64,000 bases of DNA, taken from NCBI RefSeq assembly GCF_018784445.1, contig NZ_WQOH01000036.1, positions 18,743 to 82,742 on the forward strand. The letters run 5' to 3'. Under the pieces are notes generated by a model that worked only from the letters and a program-made list of their open reading frames with translations, had not been told where the DNA came from and made no database searches. The stretch comes from Gemmiger formicilis. GTDB lineage: Bacteria; Bacillota; Clostridia; Oscillospirales; Ruminococcaceae. Positions 24,338 through 32,979 of this stretch are shown in pieces (positions within the stretch are counted from its first letter, which is position 1; each line of letters starts with the position of its first letter). Both the position numbers and the translations under genes were made by a program.

Positions 24338-26188
24338 TCATGCGTCAAACTTCTCAAAGAACTGCTCATGCCACGTTAAGAACGTGTAGGCGGTCCAGAT
24401 TTTGCGGCGCTCGTGCTTGGGGTCGCCCAGCATCGCCACCAGTTTGTCCTGGTCGAAATACTCTGCGGCCACATCGCTGGTAAAGCTCTTGCGCACCTTG
24501 GCGGAAAACTCCGGATCCTCGAGCCACTTGGCAATGGGCACCGGGAAGCCTTTTTTCGTGCGGTTGGCCCAGGCGTCGGGCAGGGTCTTGTTGGCGGCGG
24601 TGCGCAGCACGGCCTTTGTGTCGCCGCGCAGCTTGTAGCTGTCGGGGTAGCACTCGGCCTCGCGCAGGACCTCGCGGTCGAGGTAGGGCACGCGCAGTTC
24701 CAAGCTGTGGGCCATACTCATTTTGTCGGCCTTCAGCAGAATATCGCCGGGCAGCCAGAGATTCAGGTCGAGGTACTGCTTCTTTTCCAGCTCGCTCAAA
24801 TCTTTCACGCGGTCGTAGATCGGCGCGGCGACCTCGCGGGCCGTGGGGCCGACGCGGTACTTCGGCTTCAGAATATCGTAGGCGTCCTTCTCCTCAAAGA
24901 CGTGGGCCTGGCCGATGAACCAATCCTCGGGGCGTCCGCTGCCCTTGATGATGAAGTCGTGGCCCTTGAAGTAGGGCAGGTGCTGGCTCACGTCGCTGGC
25001 CAGATGGCGCAGCGGTGCGGGCACGTGCTTGTACTTCTGCATCAGCGGCGTGTCGGCGTACCACTCGTAGCCTGCGTAGATTTCGTCCGCGCCCTCGCCG
25101 GAGAGCACGACCGTGACGTGCTGACGGGCCAGCTGGCACAGGAAGTAGAGCGGCACGCTGGACGGGTTGGACTGCGGCTCGTCCATGTGGTACTGGATGT
25201 CCGCAAAAGCGTCGAGGCACTGTTCCTTCGTCAGCATTTCGCGGTAGTTCTTGATGCCGAGCTTTTGGGAAAGCTCGCCCGCCTCGGTCGTCTCGTCAAA
25301 CTTATGCGTGCCGTCGGGGCTGGCAAAGCCGACGGAAAACGTCTCGTCGGGCATCAGGCAGGCCGTGATATAGCTGGAATCGACGCCGCCGGACAGGAAC
25401 GAACCGACCTTGACATCGCTGATGCGGTGGGCGGCCACGCTCTCCCGCACGCGGGCGTCGATCTGGTCGGCGCACTGCTCGTAGGAAAGGGTGGTGGGGT
25501 GGCGGAAATCCGCATCCCAGTAGCGCTCAATCTGCATCCGGCCGTCTTTGTAAGTGAACCAGTGGGCGGGGGGCAGTTTGTAGGTGCCCTTGAAGAACGT
25601 CTCGTTCATGGCGCTGTACTGGAAGGTCAGGTAGGGGCGCAGTGCCTCGGCGTTGACCTCGCGGCGGAAACCGGGGTGCTCCAGCAGGCTCTTGATCTCG
25701 CTGCCAAACAGCAGTTCGCCCGCGTCGGTTTGGGTGTAATAGAACGGCTTTATGCCGAAAATATCCCGTGCACCGTACATTTCGTTGGCTTTCGTATCCC
25801 ACACGACAAAGGCAAACATACCGCGCAGCTTGGCAGCCAGTGCCGTGCCGTATTCCTCATAGCCGTGGATGATGACCTCGGTGTCGCAGTGGGTCTTGAA
25901 GATATGGCCCTTGGCCTGTAATTCGGTACGCAGATCCATGAAGTTGTAAATTTCGCCGTTGAACACGCAGACAACGGTGCCGTCCTCGTTGTACATCGGC
26001 TGCTTGCCCGCGGCCAGGTCAATGATGCTCAGGCGGCGGAAACCCAGCGCAATGGCCGTGCGCGGGTCATCGCCGCTGATGTGGTAGCCTTCCATATCGG
26101 GACCGCGGTGGATGATGCGATCCGCCATTTTGTGCAGGATGGCCTCGCGCTGTTCACGCAGACCGGTAAAGCCAACAAAACCACACAT
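24338..26188 (-). CDS. asnB: Asparagine synthase-type glutamine amidotransferase
   Basis: The 616-residue protein has an N-terminal class II glutaminase domain (nucleophile Cys2 in MCGFVGFTGL, IIHRGPD, VCVFNGEIYNF) and a C-terminal ATP-pyrophosphatase synthetase domain (SGGVDSSYITACL). SGEGADEIYAGYEWY is also visible. It uses glutamine ammonia to amidate a carboxylate with ATP. Free asparagine is the default product. Members of this size in several Gram-positives amidate meso-DAP or D-Asp of peptidoglycan instead, and the neighbours murE and the ATP-grasp ligase favour that reading. The ATG at 26188 places Cys2 correctly and follows AAAGGG. Confidence 0.93.
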   Translation of the reverse strand: MCGFVGFTGLREQREAILHKMADRIIHRGPDMEGYHISGDDPRTAIALGFRRLSIIDLAAGKQPMYNEDGTVVCVFNGEIYNFMDLRTELQAKGHIFKTHCDTEVIIHGYEEYGTALAAKLRGMFAFVVWDTKANEMYGARDIFGIKPFYYTQTDAGELLFGSEIKSLLEHPGFRREVNAEALRPYLTFQYSAMNETFFKGTYKLPPAHWFTYKDGRMQIERYWDADFRHPTTLSYEQCADQIDARVRESVAAHRISDVKVGSFLSGGVDSSYITACLMPDETFSVGFASPDGTHKFDETTEAGELSQKLGIKNYREMLTKEQCLDAFADIQYHMDEPQSNPSSVPLYFLCQLARQHVTVVLSGEGADEIYAGYEWYADTPLMQKYKHVPAPLRHLASDVSQHLPYFKGHDFIIKGSGRPEDWFIGQAHVFEEKDAYDILKPKYRVGPTAREVAAPIYDRVKDLSELEKKQYLDLNLWLPGDILLKADKMSMAHSLELRVPYLDREVLREAECYPDSYKLRGDTKAVLRTAANKTLPDAWANRTKKGFPVPIAKWLEDPEFSAKVRKSFTSDVAAEYFDQDKLVAMLGDPKHERRKIWTAYTFLTWHEQFFEKFDA

Positions 26189-26290
26189 GGTAAATTTCCC
26201 TTTCTCTCTATATAGGCACAATGATAAATTTTAACTTATATATTTGTATATTGTACCACAGAATAGAGAAAAAGAAAAGTGGTCGTAAAG

Positions 26291-26321
26291 AAAAAAGGAC
26301 GCAGCAGAATGCTGCGCCCTT
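26291..26321 (-). terminator. Terminator of the suf operon
   Basis: On the minus strand GGGCGCAGC..GCTGCGTCC is followed by TTTTTTC. A second hairpin (GCAGGGGC / GCCCCTGC) lies at about 26340-26368, between it and sufU. Confidence 0.8.
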
Positions 26322-26373
26322 GCGAGGGTTATGTGAGTGGCAGGGGCGAGGTAGCAAAGCCCCTGCATTACAA

Positions 26374-26835
26374 TTACTCTTTATCCTCGGTCGTAACCTT
26401 ATCGGTCTTGCCTTCGCCGTCCAGCGCTTCTTCCAGGGTGTGCCATGCCAGCACGGCGCACTTGACACGGGCGGGGACGTGGGCGATGCCCTGCAAAGCG
26501 GCAACATCCTCCAAATCGTCCAGCTCCTCCGGCGTGATCTTGCCCTTGATCATCTGGAAATACAGGCTGATGAGGCGGTGCGCATCCTCGACGGTGCGGC
26601 CCTTGACCAGGTCAATCATCAGCGAAGCCGACGCCTGGGAGATCGCGCAGCCGGAGCCAATGAAACCGGCGTCCTCAATTTTGCCGTCTTTCACGCGCAG
26701 CTGCAGCGTGATATCGTCGCCGCAGCTGGGGTTCACGCCCTCCAGGCTGTGGGTCGCCCCCTCGACCGGGTGGCGGTTCTCCTTGCTGCGGCTGTTCTCG
26801 GTAATGATCTGGGTATACAGTTCGTTCAGGTTCAC
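26374..26835 (-). CDS. sufU: SufU, Fe-S cluster assembly sulfurtransferase/scaffold
   Basis: The 153-residue protein has the three conserved Cys of the NifU/IscU fold: NPSCGDDITL, GSGCAISQAS and RVKCAVLAW, with Asp43-type spacing typical of SufU. In Gram-positive SUF systems it accepts persulfide sulfur from SufS through a zinc site and passes it on. Its start overlaps the sufS stop by 4 bases and it is the last gene of the suf operon. The charged C-terminal tail (EGKTDKVTTEDKE) is longer than the core fold needs. Confidence 0.95.
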   Translation of the reverse strand: MNLNELYTQIITENSRSKENRHPVEGATHSLEGVNPSCGDDITLQLRVKDGKIEDAGFIGSGCAISQASASLMIDLVKGRTVEDAHRLISLYFQMIKGKITPEELDDLEDVAALQGIAHVPARVKCAVLAWHTLEEALDGEGKTDKVTTEDKE

Positions 26836-28043
26836 AGGCCCATCACCTTTCTGACATTTTCAAGATTTTCCAGCAGGGCGTCCACGTCCTCGGGCGTGTT
26901 GTAGATCGCCACGCTGGCGCGGCAGCAGCTGCCGATGCCCAGGAATTCCATCAAGGGCTGGGCGCAGTGATGCCCGGCGCGCACGGCCACGCCGCCCGCA
27001 TCCAGAATCGTCGCCACGTCGTGGGGGTGTACCTCGTTGACGTTGAAGCTGACGACGCCGTAACGGCCCTCGGCCACCGGCTCGCCGTAGACGGTCAGCC
27101 ACGGCATGGCACGCATACCGGCCAGCATACGGTCCAGCAGCATATGCTCGTGGGCTTCCATGGCCTGCCAGCCGATGCCGTTCATGTAGTCGATGGCGGC
27201 GGCAAAGCCGACCTCACCGCCGACGTTGCGGGTGCCGGCCTCAAACTTGCGGGGACCGTCGGCCCAGGTGGCACCGCTCTCATGCACGGCGGCGATCATA
27301 TCGCCGCCGGACAGGAACGGCGGCATCTTTTCCAGCAGCTCGGCGCGGGCGTACAGGGCACCCACGCCCATCGGCGCATACAGCTTGTGGGCAGAGCAGG
27401 CCGCAAAATCCACGTTCAGCTTTTTGACATCCACCGGTGTGTGGGGGGCGCTCTGGGCGCAGTCCAGCACGACGACGGCACCCACGGCATGGGCACGCTT
27501 GACAATCTCCTCCACGGGGGCGCGCAGGCCCAGGACGTTGGAGACCATCGCCACGGCGACAACCTTGGTTTTGCTGGTGATTTTCTTGTCCAGCTCCTCG
27601 GTCGTCAGGCGGCCGTTCTCGCCGGGATACATATAAACGAGCTTTGCGCCGGTGGCCTTCGCCACGCGCTGCCAAGGTACCATGTTGGAGTGATGCTCGG
27701 CCACGGAAATGACGATTTCGTCGCCTTCGTGCAGGAAATTCATGCCGTAGCTGTACGCGACAAGGTTCAGGCTCTCCGTCGTGTTCTGGGTGAACACAAT
27801 TTCGTCGTCCTCGGCATTAAAGAACTGCGCCACGGTATGGCGGGCACCCTCGTGGGCGTCGGTGGCACGCATGGCCAGCTCATAGACGCCGCGGTGGGGG
27901 TTTGCGTTCTCTTTATTATAATAGTTGACCACCGCGTTCAGAACCTGGGTGGGGTGCTGGGTGGTGGCGGCGCTGTCCAGATAGACAAGGCGCTTGCCGT
28001 TCTCGTCGGCAGCCAGAATGGGGAAATCAGCCGTCCAGTTCAT
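26832..28043 (-). CDS. sufS: SufS cysteine desulfurase
   Basis: The 403-residue class V aminotransferase-fold enzyme takes sulfur from L-cysteine using PLP. The PLP Lys lies in FAACSAHKLYAPMGVGAL, the DxxQ motif in VVLDCAQSAPHT, the His stacking on PLP in VAEHHSNMVPW, and the catalytic Cys in VRAGHHCAQPLM. It is a group II (SufS) desulfurase by the RAGHHCAQ loop. It overlaps sufD by 17 bases and sufU by 4, so translation in the operon is coupled. Confidence 0.96.
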   Translation of the reverse strand: MNWTADFPILAADENGKRLVYLDSAATTQHPTQVLNAVVNYYNKENANPHRGVYELAMRATDAHEGARHTVAQFFNAEDDEIVFTQNTTESLNLVAYSYGMNFLHEGDEIVISVAEHHSNMVPWQRVAKATGAKLVYMYPGENGRLTTEELDKKITSKTKVVAVAMVSNVLGLRAPVEEIVKRAHAVGAVVVLDCAQSAPHTPVDVKKLNVDFAACSAHKLYAPMGVGALYARAELLEKMPPFLSGGDMIAAVHESGATWADGPRKFEAGTRNVGGEVGFAAAIDYMNGIGWQAMEAHEHMLLDRMLAGMRAMPWLTVYGEPVAEGRYGVVSFNVNEVHPHDVATILDAGGVAVRAGHHCAQPLMEFLGIGSCCRASVAIYNTPEDVDALLENLENVRKVMGL

Positions 28044-29109
28044 CGTTCAGCCTCCCTGCAACATTTTCACGTACTTCGTCCTGCAAAGATTCCAGCGGGA
28101 TCTTGTCGATGGCCGGGGCAAAGCGGGCGTCCACCATCAGGCGGCGGGCCTGCGCCTCGCTCAACCCGCGGGAGCGCAGATAATACAGCTTGCTCTCGTC
28201 CAGGCGGCCCACGGACGCGGCGTGCTGGCCTTCGACTTCCTCCTCACCGCAGAGGATGAGGGGCGCGGTACGGTTGCGGGCGTTGGGGCTGAACAGCAGC
28301 ACGTCCTCGCTCTCGTGGCCGACGCCGCGCTTGGCACCACGCTGAAAATCCACCGTGCCGCGCAGAATTTTATCGGCGCTGCCGGTCAGCACACCGGCGG
28401 TGTGCATCTCGCACAGGGTGTCCCTGCCAGTGTGGACGGAGACATCGTTGAAGTCGAGCACATCGTTCCCGTGGCCGAAATAGACGGCGTCCAGGTCGTA
28501 CTCGCACTTGTTGTGGTTCAGCAGGGTGCGGGCACCGCAGGCGACGACACAGCCGCCCAGCTCGATGCGCACCTGCTCGACGCGGGCAGATTTGCCCTGC
28601 TCAATGGCAACAGCGTTCCAGCGGCGGGCGCGGTTGCCCAGCAGCTGCACCTGCACCAAAGTTACATGGGCGTTTTCGGCAGCGCGGATGCGGGTCAGGC
28701 TGGCGGAAACACCGTTCTCGGCATCGCCGCGCACGACCTGCACGACGGTCAGGCTGCTGCCCTCGGCGGCGTCGATGGTCAGGTAGGTCAGCGCGTGGGG
28801 GTGGGCGGCGTCCAGCGTGTTTTCAAACACGATAGGGGCGTCAGCTGTGCCGGAAACGGCCAGATGATTGACCAGGTTGGCATTCTCGGCCAGCCAGGTG
28901 TCGGTCTCCGCGCCCATGCCGCTGGCGGCAAAATCGCCGAAATCGGCTTCGGCGCGGGCGGTCACACCGGCAGGCAGGGCAGGGGAGAGGATCTCCGCCT
29001 TGGCCCAGCCGTCAGCGGGTACAGTGGGCAGTGCCGCCGACGCCGGTGCATAATTCACGCCCAACGGGTTCCAAGTGGCAACCGGCAGGCGGTTCATGGT
29101 TGTAGTCAT
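28027..29109 (-). CDS. sufD: SufD-like scaffold subunit
   Basis: The 360-residue protein has the SufBD beta-helix core: VVQVVRGDAENGVSASLTRI, LGGCVVACGARTLLNHNKC and GSADKILRGTVDFQRGAKRG. The C-terminal signature is LYYLRSRGLSEAQARRLMVD. With SufB and SufC it forms the cytosolic scaffold complex. It is shorter than typical SufD at the N-terminus. The ATG at 29109 follows AAGGTG; a GTG three codons upstream is possible. A 150-bp family A repeat separates it from sufB, the only sizeable gap in the operon. Confidence 0.92.
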   Translation of the reverse strand: MTTTMNRLPVATWNPLGVNYAPASAALPTVPADGWAKAEILSPALPAGVTARAEADFGDFAASGMGAETDTWLAENANLVNHLAVSGTADAPIVFENTLDAAHPHALTYLTIDAAEGSSLTVVQVVRGDAENGVSASLTRIRAAENAHVTLVQVQLLGNRARRWNAVAIEQGKSARVEQVRIELGGCVVACGARTLLNHNKCEYDLDAVYFGHGNDVLDFNDVSVHTGRDTLCEMHTAGVLTGSADKILRGTVDFQRGAKRGVGHESEDVLLFSPNARNRTAPLILCGEEEVEGQHAASVGRLDESKLYYLRSRGLSEAQARRLMVDARFAPAIDKIPLESLQDEVRENVAGRLNDELDG

Positions 29110-29133
29110 ATATATCACCTTAAACTCAATGCT

Positions 29134-29283
29134 AAGGCTTCCCCCTCGGGGGAAGCTGCCCGCGAAGCGGACTGATGAGGGGCAGACTTACCGCAGCAGC
29201 CCGTTACCGGGTTGCACGGGGAACGCTGCCCCTCATCCGGCCTCGGGCGGGGCCTCGGCCACCTTCCCCCCTCAGGGGAAGGC
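29134..29283. repeat. Palindromic repeat, family A, inside the suf operon
   Basis: AAGGCTTCCCCCTCGGGGGA at one end, CTGATGAGGGGC and GCCCCTCATCCGGCC inside, TCAGGGGAAGGC at the other end. It fills the gap between sufB and sufD. Confidence 0.85.
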
Positions 29284-29290
29284 TCCACGA

Positions 29291-30709
29291 TCAGCCAATG
29301 CTTCCCTTCATCTCCAGATGAATCAGGTTGTTCATCTCCACCGCGTATTCCAGCGGCAGCTCCTTGGCGATGGGCTCGGCAAAGCCGCCGACGATCAGGG
29401 CGCGGGCGTCCTCCTCGGTCATGCCGCGGCTCATCAGGTAGAAGATGGCCTCCTCGCTGATGCGGCCGATCTTGGCCTCGTGGCCGACATCCACGGCGTC
29501 GCAGCGGATATCCATGGCCGGGATCGTGTCGGAACGGCTGCGGTCGTCCAGCATCAGGGATTCACAGCTCACGCTGGACTTGCTCCCCGCGGCATTGGGC
29601 AGAACGACCACGGAAGAACGGAAGTTCGACACGCCGCCGTCGCGGGCGATACTCTTGGTGGAGATATGGCTCGTGGTGTGGGGCGCGGCGTGTACGACCT
29701 TGGCACCGGTGTCCAGGTCCTGCCCGGCACCCGCAAAGGTGATGCCGGTAAACTCCATGCGGGCACCCTCACCCTGCAAAATGCTCATCGGGTACAGGCA
29801 GCCGGTGTGGGAGCCGAAGGAGCCGGAGACCCACTCGATGGTGCCGCCCTTTTCGACCTTGGCGCGTTTGGTGTTCAGGTTGTACATATTCTTCGACCAG
29901 TTCTCGATGGTCGAGTAGCGCACGCGGGCACCCTCGCCGACGAAAATCTCGACGCAGCCTGCGTGCAGGTTGGCCACGTTGTACTTCGGGGCAGAGCAGC
30001 CCTCGATAAAGTGCAGGTAGGCGCCCTTATCGACGATGATAAGAGTGTGCTCAAACTGGCCGGCACCGGGGGCGTTCAGGCGGAAGTAGGACTGCAGCGG
30101 GATATCCACGTGTACGCCCGCAGGAACGTACACAAACGAACCGCCGCTCCACACAGCGCCGTGCAGCGCCGCAAACTTGTGGTCAGTGGGGGGCACGCAC
30201 TTCATGAAGTGCTCCTTCACCATGTCGGCGTAGGGGCCAGTCAGGGCACTCTCCATGTCGGTGTAAATAACACCCTGGGCGGCGACTTCCTCCTTGACGT
30301 TGTGATAGACGACCTCGGAGTCGTACTGCGCACCGACGCCCGCAAGGCTCGAACGCTCGGCCTGGGGGATGCCTAGGCGCTCAAACGTGTTCTTGATATC
30401 CTCGGGCACATCGCTCCACTTGCCGCGCATCTCGGTGTTGGGACGCACGTAGGTGACGATGTTGCTCATGTCCAGCCCTTCCAGGGAGGGACCCCAGTTG
30501 GGGATGGACATTTTGTTGTAGGTTTCCAGCGCTTTCAGGCGGAACTCGCGCATCCACTCGGGGTCGTGCTTTTCCTCGGAAATCTTCTCGACGATCTCTG
30601 CCGTCAGGCCGGAGTTGACCTCAAACGCCGCGTTGACCTTGTCCTTAATGTCGTAGACACTGCGGTCGATTTCGGCAACTTCGGTCTTTTCAGTCTCGAA
30701 GGCTCTCAT
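29291..30709 (-). CDS. sufB: SufB scaffold subunit
   Basis: The 472-residue protein has the SufB landmarks DPEWMREFRLKALE near residue 50, AVWSGGSFVYVPAGVHVDIP and CSAPKYNVANLHAGCVEIFV (with the conserved Cys). EWVSGSFGSHTGCLYPMSIL and EAKIGRISEEAIFYLMSRGM follow. It is the subunit on which the Fe-S cluster is built. Its start overlaps the sufC stop by 4 bases. Full length compared with the family. Confidence 0.97.
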   Translation of the reverse strand: MRAFETEKTEVAEIDRSVYDIKDKVNAAFEVNSGLTAEIVEKISEEKHDPEWMREFRLKALETYNKMSIPNWGPSLEGLDMSNIVTYVRPNTEMRGKWSDVPEDIKNTFERLGIPQAERSSLAGVGAQYDSEVVYHNVKEEVAAQGVIYTDMESALTGPYADMVKEHFMKCVPPTDHKFAALHGAVWSGGSFVYVPAGVHVDIPLQSYFRLNAPGAGQFEHTLIIVDKGAYLHFIEGCSAPKYNVANLHAGCVEIFVGEGARVRYSTIENWSKNMYNLNTKRAKVEKGGTIEWVSGSFGSHTGCLYPMSILQGEGARMEFTGITFAGAGQDLDTGAKVVHAAPHTTSHISTKSIARDGGVSNFRSSVVVLPNAAGSKSSVSCESLMLDDRSRSDTIPAMDIRCDAVDVGHEAKIGRISEEAIFYLMSRGMTEEDARALIVGGFAEPIAKELPLEYAVEMNNLIHLEMKGSIG

Positions 30710-31464
30710 TTCGCTTCGTCCTCCTTCAGGGCGGTAAAGCCTTCCTCAATGATCTCATTGACCAGACTGCCGTCACCGGTGCGCACGATGCGGGCGTCGT
30801 CCAGCACATGGACGTAATCGACCTGCAAGCCTTCCAAAATCTTGGCGTTGTGGGTGATGATGATGAGGGCGTTGTCAGCGTTGTGGTACGCCTTGATGCC
30901 GCTTGCCACGGTCTTGACCGCGTCCACATCCAGGCCGGAGTCCGTCTCGTCCAGCAGGGCCAGAGCGGGCTTGAGCATGAGCAGCTGCAAGATCTCGGCC
31001 TTCTTCTTCTCACCGCCGGAGAAGCCGACGTTCAGGTAACGGTCGGCGTAGGACGGATCCATGTTCAGGGCCTCCATCTGGGCGGCCATCTCGTGGCGGA
31101 ACTTCATGACCTTAACAGGCTTGCCGGTCACAGCACCGGCGGCGGTGCGCAGGAAGCTCTCCAGCGTGATGCCGGGGATCTCCTCCGGCGTCTGGAAGGA
31201 CAGGAACATACCGGCGCGGGCGCGCACATCGGCGGTCTCGTGAGTGATATCCTGGCCGCGGAAGATGATCTGGCCGCGGGTGACAGTATAGCGGGGGTCG
31301 CCCATCAGGGCGCTCATCAGGGTGGACTTGCCGGCACCGTTGTGACCCATCAGGACATGGGTCTCGCCGGCGTTCACCGTAAGGTTCAAACCGTCGAGAA
31401 GGACTTTGTTTTCCTCACCGACGATGACCTGTAAATCTTTGACTTCCAGCAGCGGGCTGCTCAT
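30706..31464 (-). CDS. sufC: SufC ATPase
   Basis: The 252-residue ABC-type ATPase has Walker A GHNGAGKST, a Q-loop (FLSFQTPEEIPG), the signature FSGGEKKKAEILQ and Walker B ALALLDETDSGLDVD. SufC drives conformational change of SufBD and does not act as a transporter. It is the first gene of the sufCBDSU operon. Upstream on the minus strand lies an AT-rich stretch with overlapping TAGTATAGTATAGTT motifs behind a TTGCAA, probably the promoter region; no separate Rrf2-type repressor gene is visible nearby. Confidence 0.97.
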   Translation of the reverse strand: MSSPLLEVKDLQVIVGEENKVLLDGLNLTVNAGETHVLMGHNGAGKSTLMSALMGDPRYTVTRGQIIFRGQDITHETADVRARAGMFLSFQTPEEIPGITLESFLRTAAGAVTGKPVKVMKFRHEMAAQMEALNMDPSYADRYLNVGFSGGEKKKAEILQLLMLKPALALLDETDSGLDVDAVKTVASGIKAYHNADNALIIITHNAKILEGLQVDYVHVLDDARIVRTGDGSLVNEIIEEGFTALKEDEAK

Positions 31465-31639
31465 GGAAAAAACACCTCCAAGTGGTATAACCGGGCGTCA
31501 GGGCACAGCGGCCCTGCCCAGATAGTTTTGCTCTACCGAACTATACTATACTATTTTTATAGGGATTGCAAGAGGGCAGCGCAAGAAATTGACACAGAAC
31601 ACCCAAATCGGCCAATTTTCGGGCAAAATCCACCGCATT

Positions 31640-31667
31640 TGTAGGGGCCGGGCATACTCGGCCCTCA
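31640..31667. repeat. Short palindromic repeat, family B
   Basis: TGTAGGGGCCGGGCATACTC followed by GGCCCT, related to 21212-21300. It lies in the region between sufC and the ybaK-type gene. Confidence 0.45.
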
Positions 31668-31741
31668 GTCTGACGGCGGCTGCCCCTCTTTCCATTCTGT
31701 ATCAAACCTGCTATAATGGGCGGTGTAAAGGGGGTACTGTT

Positions 31742-32275
31742 ATGGAACTGCAAAAGGGCCGACCGGCGGATACGGCGGGCCGACTGGGAAAAGAGATACG
31801 CACCTATGACCTGCTGGATCGTCTGGGCGTCGAGTATGAGCGCGTCGACCATGCGCCCGCCATGACGATGGAGGTCTGCCAGGAAATTGACCAAACGCTG
31901 CACGCGGTCATCTGCAAGAACCTGTTTTTGTGCAACCGGCAGGAGACAAAATTTTACCTGCTGATGATCCCGGATACCAAGGTGTTCCACACCAAGGACT
32001 TGTCCGCGCAGATCGGCTCGGCCCGGCTGTCCTTTGCCAAGGCGGAGTATATGGAAAAGTTTTTGAATATCACGCCGGGTTCGGTCAGCGTGCTGGGCCT
32101 TGCCAACGATACCGACCACCGTGTCCAGCTGCTCATCGACGAGGACGTGCTGAACAGCGAGTATGTGGGCTGCCACCCCTGCATCAACACATCCAGCCTG
32201 CGGCTGCGCACGAAAGATTTGGTGGAAAAGGTGCTGCCTGCCATGGAGCATGACTTTATAAAGGTAAAGCTGTAA
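31742..32275 (+). CDS. YbaK/ProX-type aminoacyl-tRNA deacylase
   Basis: The 177-residue protein matches the single-domain YbaK/ProXp fold: TYDLLDRLGVEYERVDHAPA, then ICKNLFLCNRQETKFYLLMI with the catalytic Lys region. SVLGLANDTDHRVQLLIDED and GCHPCINTSSLRL follow, as in PrdX/ProXp-ala. Such proteins hydrolyse Ala or Cys wrongly attached to tRNA-Pro. This suits the proS gene in this window, which lacks the editing insertion. GGGGG lies before the ATG and an extended -10 (TGCTATAAT) lies at about 31709-31717. The LOG gene follows after 10 bases. Confidence 0.88.
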   Translation: MELQKGRPADTAGRLGKEIRTYDLLDRLGVEYERVDHAPAMTMEVCQEIDQTLHAVICKNLFLCNRQETKFYLLMIPDTKVFHTKDLSAQIGSARLSFAKAEYMEKFLNITPGSVSVLGLANDTDHRVQLLIDEDVLNSEYVGCHPCINTSSLRLRTKDLVEKVLPAMEHDFIKVKL

Positions 32276-32285
32276 GGAGACGATG

Positions 32286-32819
32286 ATGAATATTACGGTA
32301 TACCTCGGTGCGAACGAGGGAAATGACCCGCGCCTGGCCCAGGCCGTGCGGGAACTGGGCCGCTGGATCGGCGAGAGCGGCAACGCACTTATCTACGGCG
32401 GCTCTGCCTGCGGCCTGATGGGCGAACTGGCCAAAAGCGTATTGGACGCAGGCGGCAAAGCCACCGGCGTGGAACCGCAGTTTTTTGTAGATCAGGGCCT
32501 TTTGTACGATGATCTGACCGAGTTGTTCGTCACAAAAGATATGACCGAACGCAAGGCAAAGATGATCGAGCTGGGCGATGCGTTCATTGCTTTCCCCGGC
32601 GGCACCGGCACGCTGGAAGAAATCGCCGAGATCATGTCAAAAGTTTCCCTCAAGCAGCTGGACGCACCCTGCATCCTCTACAACCTGAACGGCTACTATG
32701 ACAGTCTGAAAGCGCTGCTGGATCACATGATTGCCATGGGGCTTTCCAGCCCCGAACGCCAGCAGGGAATCAGCTTTGCGGATAATTTAGCGGAAATCAA
32801 GACAATTTTACAGGCATAA
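32286..32819 (+). CDS. LOG-family protein (nucleotide 5'-monophosphate phosphoribohydrolase-like)
   Basis: The protein of about 177 residues has the Rossmann-like LOG fold with LIYGGSACGLMGELAKSVLD and the catalytic PGGTGTLEEIAEIMS motif; MTERKAKMIELGDAFIAFPG is the usual region before it. Members release the base from cytokinin-type or other nucleoside monophosphates. The true substrate in bacteria is often unknown. Two ATG codons lie in a row (32283, 32286); the second has better spacing to AAGGAG. It probably shares a transcript with the YbaK-type gene. Confidence 0.9.
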   Translation: MNITVYLGANEGNDPRLAQAVRELGRWIGESGNALIYGGSACGLMGELAKSVLDAGGKATGVEPQFFVDQGLLYDDLTELFVTKDMTERKAKMIELGDAFIAFPGGTGTLEEIAEIMSKVSLKQLDAPCILYNLNGYYDSLKALLDHMIAMGLSSPERQQGISFADNLAEIKTILQA

Positions 32820-32822
32820 ACA

Positions 32823-32852
32823 GCCGGGGCGGATGGGAATATCCGCCCCGGC
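32823..32852 (+). terminator. Hairpin after the LOG gene
   Basis: GCCGGGGCGGAT pairs with ATCCGCCCCGGC. The T run behind it is weak. Confidence 0.65.
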
Positions 32853-32869
32853 GTTTCGCTGCACATAAA

Positions 32870-32898
32870 ACAAAAACCTTGAAGCATACGCTTCAAGG
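32870..32898 (-). terminator. Terminator behind the first tRNA-Asn
   Basis: On the minus strand CCTTGAAGC..GCTTCAAGG is followed by TTTTTGTTTT. Confidence 0.75.
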
Positions 32899-32905
32899 TC
32901 AATGG

Positions 32906-32979
32906 CTGCCCCAGTCCGACTTGAACGGACGACACCCTGATTAACAGTCAGGTGCTCTAACCAACTGAGCTATGGGGCA
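32906..32979 (-). tRNA. tRNA-Asn (anticodon GTT)
   Basis: The 74-base minus-strand gene has acceptor stem TGCCCCA/TGGGGCA, D-arm AGCTCAGTTGGT, anticodon loop CTGTTAA with GTT, and T-arm with GTTCAAGTC. CCA is not encoded. It is identical to the gene at 33437-33510. Confidence 0.95.

Noticed and set aside
24413..25921. 502-codon plus-strand frame over asnB
   Set aside because: Antisense shadow of a complete glutaminase/synthetase gene.
26967..30376. Several 390-430 codon plus-strand frames over sufS, sufD and sufB
   Set aside because: The minus-strand genes form an overlapping, fully recognisable operon; the plus frames are mirrors.
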